Positions 24,606-36,091 of a stretch of 64,000 bases of DNA are shown piece after piece. The stretch comes from Apostichopus japonicus. Taxonomy: Eukaryota; Echinodermata; Holothuroidea; Aspidochirotida; Stichopodidae. The stretch is taken from positions 23,057,554-23,121,553 of the forward strand of contig NC_092562.1 in the NCBI RefSeq assembly GCF_037975245.1, read 5' to 3'. A program made the position numbers and the translations under genes. Position 1 is the stretch's first letter, and each line of letters begins with the position of its first letter. The notes under the pieces are model-generated. The model did not search any database, was not told the DNA's origin, and worked only from the letters and a program-made list of their open reading frames with translations.

Positions 24606-24791
24606 CAAATGGTAAAAAATAATGAGTACGCAAAAACTTGAAATCTGCTGGCCACCTGACATGAAGTGTAGGTTCATCAGCCTGGAATGTTCACCCTGTA
24701 AGGCATTTATTGTACCATGCTAGGCAGCCACATATGCCACATAATGCTACATGTACTGGTAACCACCACATGCTATGGCATATTCACATAC

Positions 24792-24868
24792 CTTCCAACT
24801 GATATTGACATTGGTACTTCCCATCTCTACGATAGCAGCTTGTACATTCAATGGAGCCAATGTGGGTA
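24792..24868 (-). CDS. Exon 13: fibronectin type III domain 2, first part
   Basis: A phase 1-0 exon of 77 bases between CATTCTCAG and GTATGTG. It encodes PTLAPLNVQAAIVEMG and then STNVNISWK, the A and B strands of an FN3 fold ending at the conserved tryptophan. It continues in exon 14. The domain is split after the B strand, a common intron position in FN3 modules. Confidence 0.85.
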
Positions 24869-25735
24869 CTGAGAATGGAGAATTAAAGAAAAGACAAAAT
24901 TGTATCAACTTCTATCCTTATCAGAAGATTATACCAGAATGGTCATGTGTGATCATCTTATCAATGTTATGCCTTTCCCAACGACTGAAGATGACGTATT
25001 AAGTGTGATTAGAAAGTCTGATAAACACTGATATTGATTAAAATTACATGACCAAACATTCCCTGGAATGAAAACAAGCTGTTCATATTTAGTATGATTC
25101 CAACACTGAAAAGTGTGGTCCGATCTTAAAAAGGGAGATTGCAAAGGGGCATTTTCTCATCCTTCAGTGTGGCGGGTGTTGCAAGATATTCTGTGGCAAC
25201 TAATGGTCGACAGTGTAGGATGCATATATGTCAAGCCATTACATACTTAAAGTTAACATCTGTGGCCATTCTTCAATCAGAGATTGTAATGCTTTATATT
25301 AATGTACATATTTGACAGGCAATATGCTATATTTCTATCAGGATGGTTCCTTGAATTAAGTGACTACCAAACTCTTACATCTCCATGCCTGAATCTGGCC
25401 ACTGCGAACTTGTTTCATAAAATTAATATTCATGAGAATAGCTGTGAATCATTTATGACTGCACATTTAAAAGGTCTGCAAAGCCCTCAAAAGACAGTGG
25501 CGGGATAAATCCATAGGGTAATTACAGTTGACATTAAAGGCTAGGCTGCTTCGGCTTTGCTTCTAATTTTTGTGTGGATCATTTTTGCTCTCCTTGTATC
25601 TTTCGATATAGTATCGTTACTTTCTTCAAGCTTAAGAGAGAGAGAGAGTCTTCTGAGAGTGATTTGGTGGGAGGAGGGGGAGGGGGCTATATTTTGAATG
25701 TCTATCTGTTATTCTTGAATCTGTTGTATTGATAT

Positions 25736-26336
25736 TGTTACGTGATCGTTCTCATACTTAATGTGGAGAACAGATCACGTGGCATAAAACGGAGAACACA
25801 AGGATTGAAGTAATTTTAAAGCAATTAATAAGCTATTTACATGGCAGAACAAAGTATAAATATGAACATAATACATAACTATAGTTTCTTAATTCAATTA
25901 ACGTCTTTCTAGACTTGGAGAGCCGGGTGGAGAGTTTCTGCATATTTCTTGAGTTACCTTAGTGCTAGGCGGATAGTGTCCAGGTTTGCTTTAGAAGTAG
26001 TTCGGCTGGATGTAGATAAAGTTCAGGTAGAGCGACGAGAATCCATTAGAGTGAGTAGGTCGGAGTTCCGACAAAAGTATAGAGTTAAATATACACTGTG
26101 TTTAAAATGGGCACAGTAATCAAAGCCAAGGAACCATCAGAGGTGTCGGGCGACAACCTCTTAACGGAACGAACGGAGAAAAAGGAGAGGGCGCTCAATC
26201 GGGCGTGTGCGGCTTTTATACCCGGAGTGTAAAGGAATGTTCCAGTAGGCTATGAATATTTTCCAGAAGTCTGCGAAACACTTTGTTGGCAAGTTCCAGT
26301 TATGTAGAATGCATGAGCGCATCTGGGATCATAACA
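25736..26336. mobile_element. Possible solo LTR
   Basis: A 601-base block that begins TGTTACGTGATCG and ends GGATCATAACA, so that its ends are TGTTA...TAACA as in many LTRs. Near the start, GTGATC is mirrored by GATCAC. A TATA-like CTTTTATACC is near 26213. The flanking five bases differ (GATAT and ATCGG), so the target duplication test fails. It lies in the intron between exons 12 and 13. Confidence 0.35.
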
Positions 26337-26460
26337 ATCGGAAACTTGAATGGTAACTTATATTACATAATAGGGTAGGTGAATAAGTGGGTTACATAAC
26401 AATATTGTATCAATAGTTGTTGATTATCCAAGTGGAAATAAGCTACAACAAAGAACTTAC

Positions 26461-26781
26461 TTGTACAATTTGTTCTTGCAGATACAAAAGAGCTTTTTGG
26501 TCCTTCTCCAAATAGCCCTTCTCTTACTGCAGCCACAGAGAACTGGTACAAGGTGTCTGGTTGCAGATAAGTAAAGGTAAATGAGAGTGTTGGCATTTCA
26601 TTTGCTTGGACCCTATCTGAGTAGATCCAGTCTTCTGCTTCTTTGGTCCGGTAGTAAGGTACATAACCTATCACTGGAGGGTCTCCCACATCACTGTTGT
26701 CATTCCACGCGGTCCAAGATATCGTGATTGTAGTGTTTGAAGCAGATATAAAGCCAGGGAAATTAGCTATTAGTGGAAGGG
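26461..26781 (-). CDS. Exon 12: fibronectin type III domain 1
   Basis: A phase 1-1 exon of 321 bases between TTCACACAG and GTAAGTTC. It is a complete FN3 module: ITISWTAW (B strand tryptophan), GYVPYYR (C strand), LQPDTLYQFSVAAVREG (the E-F strand LxPxTxYxFxVxA signature) and a closing GEGPKSSF. It occupies the membrane-proximal FN3 position of Tie receptors. Confidence 0.93.
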
Positions 26782-27132
26782 CTGTGTGAAAATTAAAGTG
26801 AAAAAATAGGGAAATTGTGTGATTTTACCTTGTTTGACAGTTCTCCATTGTATTTGCTGCCAATGAATGTTCTTTTTAATGTCTAAGTCATACCTTAATA
26901 AGCTAAAACTTCAAATTCTATATACAGCAAAGCAGCCCTCTGTGTTTGTTCATGAACATCACCTCTCCAGGTATTCCTTGAATTTTGTTAAAAGAAGGTC
27001 ATTAATATATTCACTAAATTTGAAAATTCTGAAAAGATTTTTTGCATATATCCCTACTTTTTTTCAAGTGATCCCCGACACTTAAAAATATCATGACAAA
27101 ATGCTGGAGCATTAAACCTTCAATTTACTCAC

Positions 27133-27159
27133 CTCCATCAGTGCAATCGTCCAAGGGCT
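27133..27159 (-). CDS. Exon 11: 27-base micro-exon
   Basis: Between ATATTTAG and a strong donor GTGAGTAA lies a 27-base open stretch that is phase 1-1 and encodes PLDDCTDG. Inserted between exon 10 and exon 12 it keeps the frame (GEPLDDCTDGALPLI). It is inferred only from splice signals and phase; skipping it would also preserve the frame, so it may be alternative or spurious. Confidence 0.5.
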
Positions 27160-27801
27160 CTAAATATTTCAAGCATCTTAACATATTGATTTACTTTAAA
27201 CCTCTGAATTCATGTTACTTTGAAAAGCCATCAAACTGGTTCTAAACAGGTTAAGCAATGGAACTCTTACATATGGCAGCATAGTAGTGACCAATTGAGA
27301 CGAAGCACTGTTTTAATATTCATGACATGTAAACCCTTTCACTATACAATTCAAGCCAATCAGGGCACTCCTAGTATGATGCTTTGATTCATTCAGATTC
27401 CCATAAGAAGCGATGAGGAGAGAAACTTTTAATAAAGTCAAGGGATTGTTAAATGTGAGGGATCCTCTTTCTCTTCATCAAACTTCAACGTTATATATGT
27501 CACTATCTGCAAAAAACTATCTATATTAAATATCACATGTCTTTATTACATGTAATATGTTTTATATGTATAATATCTGTAAAATATTTAACTATCTATC
27601 TAAATGTCTGTCTGCAAAACATGTTGGCGTTCGGATACTATATATAATGGAAGTATTTATAGTTACAGCAGATCACATAACAGTTGTAAAACATGTGATG
27701 GGATTAGTTACTGTTTAATGGCAGTGGTTACTAAATTCATCTTTCAGGGCCATAGTGAAGTTATACCCAATCTGCTGGTCAATTAAGTACGGATGTACAT
27801 A

Positions 27802-30800
27802 CAGTACCGCCCAGATTAAATCGGCCGTGGCATCGTGTATCGTGACAAAATATGAGGAGACTCGAGGAGTCTATCGTGATATCGTTTCCATTACGCCTAT
27901 AGCAAGTACCTAACGTGATATCGTGCGTCGCATCGTGGTCGTAATATCGTGATAGTGTGTGCATCATTTCACTGGCACTGTATACTATCGTAATGTTATC
28001 GTTATAGCGTGAATCACGTTGCAGAACGATCGATCGTTTCATCGTGATTTGAAAGAATTGGGGTAGGCTCCTTCCCGCAGTAGATGAAATCATCAATTCA
28101 ACGCAATGTGCAATAGATTTATTGCAAATTCTGATCAAAAAGTTCGGTGTGTCACCAAAATTAAGTGTCAATCGACATACAAGTTTCATAATCGCAAAAC
28201 TAGTACGATAGGCCTAATGAACACACTGTAGGCCTACTCATCCAAACTCCTTCATACAAACCCCTTCTTTAAAAAAAATAGCGGTCGCAAAATATTTTCA
28301 GTTCGAACAAAACATTCGTTCTGAACTTCTTGTATGCAAGAATATCAGCCTAGGCTTTAATTGTACTAGCAAATCGTCCCAAATGTTACGATAGGGTTAA
28401 TATGCATTGTAACGCTGAATATAGGCCTACAGTAGCTATTTCACCGTCCGGGATGCATAGGGTGCCATACTTTAGTATGTTTGAACATTGTTTTCACGAT
28501 CGAATTTTGCAAGATTTTCGAGAAAATTGTTTGCTTGAAAAATGTTTTTCCGCACCATATGATATGCTCAAATAAGCAGTTTCTTTTGCATAGCATCAGT
28601 AATCGATATGATCCTGATGGCAATCTGTATTGACGCGCACGTTAAAAATTATACAAAATTGGTCATAACTTCTGTTGGAAGCTTTTTTTTATTTAAATGT
28701 CATAAAGTCATTTAATTGCTTTTGGCCGGACAGTTTTGTATGGTAGCAACCTTACTTTCTGAAAATACTAGACGGTCAAGTTGATCACGAACCTCGTAGA
28801 ATTTTCAAACCAGTCCAGACATATTTGGTTTCACCAAATCCTTCATACCATGCAACAAAAGTATATTTTTTGAATATTTATGTGGTAATACTTGAATTTT
28901 TCATTTTGTTCAAACATGTGTTTAAGCATCATGTTACGTAGCTAAATACACATTCGCCCAAAATGCAATGATTAGGGGTAGACCCAGTATATTTTATGGG
29001 TTCCGGCGTGTCTATGTTCCGGCAATTGTTTTTGACTCTGAAGTTCTTTTGACCAATATTTTTGACCAATATGCATTCGGAGTTCGGCCCAAATTTTTTT
29101 AAGACCCATAATTTTTTGGACCAAAATATTTTGATGACACAAATTGTTTTTACTCTAAAATTTTTTATGACCATTTTTTTTTTCGGACAAGCACTATTTG
29201 GGTCATAAAAAACTTTGGGCCCTTTTATTTTTTGTTTCGTAAATAAAAATTGGCGCGTCCAAAAAAAATTAGTCCCCCCAAACAAACCAGGTCAGAAAAA
29301 TTGTGGGTCCAAAAAAGTTGATTCCACAAAAAAAAATTGAGTCCAAATAAAATTGAGTCCCCCCCAAAAAAAAATTAGGCCGGAAAAAATTTGGGTCCAA
29401 AAAAAATGAGTCCCCCCCAAAAAATCGGGTCCGAAAAAATTGAGTCCCCCCTAATAAATAGTTAGTGAGACAAAATTTGGGTCTAACAAAATTGATTCCA
29501 CAAAGAAAATTTGGGTCCAAAAAAATTGAGTCCCCCCCCCCAAAAAAATAACTTAAGCCAGACAAAATTTGGGTAAAAAAATTAGTCCAAAAATATTGTC
29601 GGAACTTAAAGAGACGTCGGAACATAGATACGTTGGAACATAGGGTATGTCACCCTTCTTAATACATTGAGAAATTACTAGTCAAAAATATTTTCTGAAG
29701 AAAAACCTTACGGTATATTTCACAAATATTGATGCTTAGATAAGTGCTTCCTCACAATCAACGAGCCGCCCCGAAATTCACTCTGCTTACGTAAAACTTC
29801 TATATATATATATAACACGTGGAAAAACACACATATTCCCATTGACATTGTTTACGGAACATAAGTAGGTCAACGACATTCGAACTTGGCAACTTGCCAA
29901 AGTTCATTGCACCGTGGGAACGACACAACAAATTGTACATGATTGTACATTTTCCCGCCATCTGGACGCCCGAGTGTAACTTTTGATGTAATATGCAAAT
30001 TATTAATGGTACTGTGCAGTTAAAACTTAACCTATTGTGACACATACAAATTTTGGGAAGTTGTTGTAGATGTTACTTTTGTATCAAATGTTAAGTACTG
30101 TATGGTACTATAATTTATAAAAGACGCTTTTCCTCAGGTGGTAGGGAAAAGGGGTATTTCGGTGAACCTGATCTCTTTGTATAGTATTTGGATACTTAAA
30201 ATGACCATGTACTGTACATGCAGTTTCAATTCTATTTAGTAAGCTGTTCTTCGCATTTTTATCCTTTGTGGATCTTTATTGGAATAAATACGAAATGTAT
30301 TTTTTGACGCCAGTATTTAACGGTAAGCATTTTTTAAATTGTTGACTGAGCTTCAAAATCCATTTTCTAAAAAGTCGGTTTTCATGAAGGTTTTATCAAA
30401 TATAGCTAGGGTAGGAAAATATTAATTAACCACATTAAAGAAAGTTTTTCTATTATCCAAATAAAATACATGTTTCTCGTCATGAGATCTGAAAAAAAAA
30501 CAGGCTGACGTTTTTCTTCTTTTCATGCGCTAATACTAGTTTGGAATATGTGGCAACCTAACAAAATAATTTTTAAGGTTAGTTAGATTTCTTGAATCCG
30601 AATAGAGACTCGGGAATCAGGAAAAGGGAGGCCCCTTGCACGGACGATGAAGATGTTTTGTTTTTAACCGGCCCTGCTTCAAAGTTGTTGGGTGGAATTT
30701 TTTTCCCTTTTCATTCTGTTCGAACCAACGATAAATTATATAAAAACTTAACACAAGAAAGGCTTAGAAGTACTTTATTATTCTTCAAAATGTTGCCAAC

Positions 30801-31296
30801 TATTCAAAGTAACGTGGAACATAAAATCTACAGCTAACACTACTAGTAACAGAAAAGTCGCTATCCGTATGTAACGTTACTGTTGTTAAATAAAAAGTTA
30901 AACGTGTAAAGTTGTGAGCTGACATCAAAAAGTTTTCAAGGCGGAACTCCTGTAAAGATCGATTTTCGCACAGTAGAGTAGGAACTTCATGATACACGAT
31001 ATTACAACTTAACGAAATAGCGTGAATAATAAAAACCCAAAGCCCAAACGAAGTTACAAATTGTGATGCGCTCAGCTTGAAATCACGATCTCACGATATA
31101 ACGTGTTAGCGTGAATGTAGCAGTCATGTTTGCTATCACGAAGGCTTGGTATCACGATATAGCGTGTGATCGTGGTATATCGTTATATCGTGTACAAAAA
31201 ATTTACAGTAGTCAGGTTTCACGATAGAAAACGATAGAAAAAGATAAGGGCATCACGATACACGATGCCACGGCCGATTTAATCTGAACGGTACTG
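27802..31296. mobile_element. TA-flanked TIR transposon with subterminal ATCGTGATA repeats
   Basis: Ends are CAGTACCGCCCAGATTAAAT at 27802 and the inverse ending ACGGTACTG at 31296. The two ends share about 45 bases including GGCCGTGGCATCGTGTATCG. TA flanks both sides. Both subterminal regions are packed with ATCGTGATA-type motifs in several orientations. No transposase frame is present in the 3.5 kb. TA duplications suggest Tc1/mariner-like or a related superfamily. The interior holds a low-complexity block (28990-29640) and a module (29700-30560) shared with three other places in this window. Confidence 0.75.
28990..29640. repeat. Degenerate tandem low-complexity block
   Basis: Repeated units such as GGGTCCAAAAAAATTGAGTC followed by runs of C and A on the right side, with complementary TTTTTGACC/TTTTTTGGACC motifs on the left side, so the block looks roughly palindromic about 29270. 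It is bounded by TCTATGTTCCGG on the left and GGAACATAGA on the right. Open frames here are artefacts of the repeat. Confidence 0.65.
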
Positions 31297-31297
31297 T

Positions 31298-32384
31298 ACT
31301 CTTGTGACAAACAAATGAAATACTACATTATTTGAGAAGTGAAATATCAGAAATCACTACATGCCCTTACGAAAGTACACTATATTCACATGTGATCACA
31401 AGTTAAACACAACAGATAAAACACATGCACATGTATATTCCTGGTATCAATTTCAAATATAAAGTCACTTGTTTTCATGTGTGCTTAAAACATGTGAACA
31501 TACTTCACAAAGTGAAGAAATGTGTGTTTCTACATGTGGCAGAACCGCGACAATCTAACCTGTTAATGATAGAATACATAGATAACTTGGACGATATGTG
31601 TCATATAAAACCCTGTGTTTTCACACAATGGTTTTCTGGCTACAGGTTGTCACAGGAATTTGTGACACCGTGTTTGGAGGTTTCCGCCCTTTCTTAAGGG
31701 GAACAACAGTAACGTTTGAAAAAAGAGGTTAACAAATCTATGTCAATCTGTGACAAAATCCACACATTTTTTATGAAATATCCTTTGTGTCTGTAATCTT
31801 AGATTTGAACACAACTTAAGAACCTTTAACAATTTTCTTTTAAGGGTGCATGCCCCTTATCCACACTTTACAGCAAGGGAAGGATTCAGGGATAACTTCG
31901 TTTATAGCGGCGTAACCAAAATGTGTTTCAACCCATACCTGGGATCACAATGTTCACATGACAAACACAACAATGACTAACTGTGTATCAAAGTTACATT
32001 TTTTATGCAAAATACCTAGATCTCCAATGGTAATTATAGGTTCCAACACAATAAATTGGAAGTAGTGACAGCTTATTTGTTTATTGTTAAGGTACACCTT
32101 GTCCACCCTTTGTAAGGGGTCACTGAATTAGCGTGGTTAAGTAACTCAGTCAAGTTATATAACACCAAAGAATAATACCTGTATTAGGACTGTTATACGC
32201 AAACAAATTTTATAGCTGGATTGTTACATTTGTTCATTTAATGACAATGTTCATTGCAAGACAGAAATAATAACTAAATATGCCCAAACTAAACATAATG
32301 ATGACAGCTTAAATAGGACATTTGATATGTATACACTAAGAAAGTTCATCATTCTGATCATAGAAGCTTACATTATGAACTTAC
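31298..32384. other. Intron sequence, no recognised feature
   Basis: Native intron between the TIR element and exon 10. AT-rich with scattered short frames; nothing that I can identify. Confidence 0.5.
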
Positions 32385-32699
32385 CAAAGAGGTCTGCTTC
32401 TTTCCGTCTATAGTGTTGCCCATTATTCACCAAGGTATTACCGGTATATCTAATATTGGCTAAATAGCAACTAAAAACATCTCCACTCATAACATTGGTA
32501 ACCTTGTATGATTGTACTATCGATTTAGATGACAGTTCTATTCGATTTCCCACATCTCCAATAAAACTTTCACCTTGATTTGCTTTTGTTACAGACAATC
32601 TAGCTGTCACAGACATGTGGAAATTTGGAGATTCTACTGTGCAGTTGATTTCAGCTGTTGCTCCAGGATTTACTTTAGACACTTGAATGTCAGCAATTC
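32385..32699 (-). CDS. Exon 10: third Ig domain
   Basis: A phase 1-1 exon of 315 bases between CATGCAG and GTAAGTT. The peptide begins GIADIQVSKVNPGATAEINC and later has SGDVFSCYL, giving the two Ig cysteines about 65-70 residues apart. In Tie receptors the third Ig domain sits exactly here, between the EGF block and the FN3 repeats. No tryptophan is visible at the usual core position, so it may be an atypical V/I-set fold. Confidence 0.88.
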
Positions 32700-33422
32700 C
32701 TGCATGGTAAAAAGAAATAAAACAAGACATAAAACCTGCTATTTGTTCTAAGAAAGTGATGTGACCACATTTTCTATAAATTTAGTGAAGATGTTTCTAA
32801 CATAAAGATAAATAAAACCATGCTTCAGACTATAATTATGGTCATTCATATCAAAGCAACCCTAAAGCACCATTATGTTCATAACATCTTCTTCTGTCTG
32901 CGTTAGGTCGTGACGTCTAAAAATGAGGAAAGAAAACCAATTTCCATGACTCACTCTTCAACCTATTATCATAATCAAGGATGGAAATAGGAATACGGTA
33001 GAGGGAGGGATGCGATCACCCCACAGCTAACTTTTATCATCAATGCTATGGATGCTTCTTGATCTATCATTTTGTGCTACATCCTCCTTCCCTAACACCC
33101 TACTACTATATCATGCACTTAGTCCCATATACACTTTGTATTCACAGTAAGCTGCTAAGTTTTATTGCAGTTTGTTTGTTCAGAAGGAGATATGTTTTCA
33201 TTTCTAATGTTTGGGCAATGTCCACAATATCAACCTTTGCTGGTATCAAATATTTATGATCCCAACATTCGACAATAATTTTTGAGGAAAACAAAAATTG
33301 TTTGCAATTTTATTTTATGCTTAAGGCTTTTGTTAGCAAGAGTGTCAGGTTGGTTTGATCCTTGGCAATTAAACTTGTGTTAAATACTACAGTTTAGTTA
33401 ATAATTAGTAATAATACTGTAC

Positions 33423-33557
33423 CTGTCTGACATGTAGGGCTCCAGTAAACCCATGGCGTCTTGCATGGGCCATTACAAGTACCGTTGACATTATGACAGG
33501 CTTCATTGCAGTGACATTCCTGTTCACAGTTTTCACCATAAAATCCTGTAGCACATT
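33423..33557 (-). CDS. Exon 9: EGF-like domain 5
   Basis: A phase 1-1 exon of 135 bases between CTTACCCAG and GTACAG. It starts ECATGFYGENCEQECHC and continues through HNVNGTCNGPC to a tryptophan-rich stretch (WVYWSP) before the last cysteine. The GFYGxxCxxxCHC pattern is shared with exons 7 and 8. It has the same length and phase as exons 5 and 7, and is joined directly to the membrane-proximal Ig domain. Confidence 0.9.
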
Positions 33558-34097
33558 CTGGGTAAGAGTATTAAAACAGAGAGCAAAGTATGTTTACAGT
33601 GAGTGTACACATATCTGACAAACAAGGTTAATCAATTAGAAAACTGCATACATCTGCAACCATCAATAAATGTAACATAGGTCTTTCACTTGAACTATAG
33701 CTGTTGTAACCAATTTCCAGCTTTCTGTTACTTATTTTGTTTACATTTTAACCTCCATGATATCATAATTTTAGTTGCTTTGGAGAATTGTGGAACCATG
33801 GAAATGATCATTGTTTACAGTATGAGTTCAAATCTGAAAATTCCAACATATTTAAGATTAAGAGGAAGTACAGGAGGCAGAAAGATGAAAATGACAGACA
33901 AATACACATTCAATGTTACTTGAAAATTTGACATGCAAAATAACTATAAATATACTCCTCCCCTCAGCCCACTCAAGTAAAAATTGAGCAAACATCAACT
34001 CCACTGGATCAATGAACGATACCAGTGATAATTGAAATATAACAGAAGGGAACAAGCAAACAGCAACATAATGTATATGGTAATATTGATCCAATAC

Positions 34098-34253
34098 CTT
34101 GACAATTTCCATTTGGATCTTGCTGGACGAATCCTTGGGCACATTGGTCATTGCTACACCTTCCTGTATTTTTGTTACAAGCTGCATCATTCTTGCAATG
34201 ACATTTCGAAAGACATTTATTTCCATAGTATCCTTGTTTACATCGTTGAGGAA
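34098..34253 (-). CDS. Exon 8: EGF-like domain 4
   Basis: A phase 1-1 exon of 156 bases between TTTTCAG and GTATTGG. It reads PQRCKQGYYGNKCLSKCHC, then a second cysteine cluster ending DPNGNCQ. GYYGxxCxxxCHC is the laminin/EGF pattern seen in the Tie and MEGF families. It has the same length and phase as exon 6. Vertebrate Tie receptors have three EGF repeats; this one and the next are additional. Confidence 0.9.
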
Positions 34254-35246
34254 CTGAAAACCAGAGAGAGATGTTTATAAAAAATTAATAAACAAAGACA
34301 ACATTATTGTATATTGTTTAATATATAAATAGATATACATACATATTAGGAAAATTCATTGTGTACTCCAAAAGAAAAGGAGTAATGTATTTGGGAATAT
34401 ATTTATTTTTTTCTACAGCAATACTTGTCAATGGAAAGACTGACTTTCCACTACCAAGTCCCAGTTGGACCAAAAATTTCAATATATTTTCTAATACAGT
34501 ACTCATTATTTGTAAATTTTGACATTTCCCTATCTTTATTTTCTTTTGGATTAAACATGGATTTTCTTTATAATATGTTTAGATTTATATCAAAGTCCGG
34601 TGCAGGGCGTTAAAATTTGCTATTTCAATGATATTATACAAACCATTTTAAATTTTTGGTTAACATATATTCAAACAAAATTGCAGAAAGAAAATTGTAT
34701 TGATTGTTGTATAATTTACTGGCAATATTTATGTCTGGTATATAATTGGTAACCATTTACTCTTATGGTTTTGCTGAGGAAGGTAGGGGAGCACAAAGTT
34801 TAAAATAAAAATAATCATATTTCGTACTCCTCAAGTCAATGTCCCTGGTGTATTACATGGTTTGTAATTCACCTTCTTTGGAGACCACATGGTCTATGTT
34901 TTCACTATATATATATATTTATACTATAATACTGAAAATGATCTTGTTCAATTGAATATCTCACCTTTCCTCCATCTCTTCTGATACTACTTAATGAACA
35001 GTTTAAAGGTATACATGTTAATATATGGTAACAAAGATTAAACCTGTCACTCTATTAAATAACAAAATATTTGTATAGAAAGAAAGAAATGTGAAACTTG
35101 AACATATTTGAGAAGAATGTTTTTAAGAAATAAAAACAAACATTACTGGGTAACTTGGGAAATTATCATATTCTTTTGTGATTTGCAAAGATTTCCCTTT
35201 CTTATATTGGTTGTTTGATAAGATTTCAACTGTGAATAAAACCTAC

Positions 35247-35381
35247 TTTGACAGTTTGTTCCAGAGTATCCTCTCTGACATCCGCCATTATAGGTGCAAA
35301 CACCTGTGATACTATTGCAATCACCACTAAAACAATGACAAGTCTGTAAACAGTTAGCACCAAATTTACGCGAAGGACAAC
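35247..35381 (-). CDS. Exon 7: EGF-like domain 3, acceptor not canonical
   Basis: The donor at 35246 (GTAGGT) is clear, and the open frame encodes an EGF/laminin-type module: CPSRKFGANCLQTCHC, then GVCTYNGGC and GYSGTNC. By homology with exons 5 and 9 (both 135 bases, phase 1-1) the exon should start at 35381, giving exactly 135 bases. The two bases before it read AT, not AG, after a reasonable TTTATATGTTTC tract. The nearest in-phase AG upstream follows TTTGCTCTACTG near 35435; using it would add about 18 mostly hydrophobic residues to the ectodomain. So this is either a mutated acceptor, a sequence error, or an odd extension. Confidence 0.75.
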
Positions 35382-36091
35382 ATGAAACATATAAAAAGGT
35401 TACGATACATATAAATGAAATCAGCTGATAATCTCAGTAGAGCAAATAAAGGCTTTGAAGACTCGCCCCAAACCGTGTGCCACGCTCTGAAAAAGTTAAC
35501 TTTCCGTTGCTTGCGAGTTAAGTTTTCTTCTGGTCGCTACAAAATGCAGACAGTATGAAATGTGATACCTTGTTATCTTTTATCTAGATTTGAGATGTCC
35601 ACACTGCTATGTACACTGTGTTGTGGGTATTGACCTTAGCTGTATGTATTGACTGTACACCAGTGTCTAATTACCGACGGTAGCAAGCTTTGTGTGTATT
35701 TTCTGGGATCGATGGTGATGCCTAACACTTCTGTTACACCTCATTCAAAACTAGGTCAGATTACCGTTTCGCGAGTCTTCACACCCTTTAAGGAGATAAT
35801 TTCTAGAATATACACATATATTATGCTTGAAAAACATGCATTGTAAGTTACTTCATGCAATATAAATGATAGACCTGTGTAAACACAGTGCCATTAGTTA
35901 AATCTTAAAGGGCTCAATTTAGTAAAGGTTGCCAAAGACTCAAATACAGGCCAGTAGTAGCATCTGTTATAAGCCATGGTTATACGCTATGATTAATATA
36001 TAAATATTTGTAAATTTTATTTTTAAACAGCATTGTGAAGCTTACTTACACATCTGAAAAACCCATTCTTTTTTAAATAAGATATGTACTA

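Noticed and set aside
27779-28189. 136-residue minus-strand open frame
   Set aside because: It starts across the terminal repeat of the TIR element and reads through ATCGTGATA repeats; no recognisable domain.
28929-29625. Two minus-strand frames rich in FFGGT/NFF repeats
   Set aside because: They are artefacts of the GGGTCCAAAA-type low-complexity repeat.
35425-35935. Block with AGGCTTTGAAGACTCGCCCC as a defined transposon next to exon 7
   Set aside because: It looks repeat-like but no paired terminal repeats or target duplication could be found in the window.
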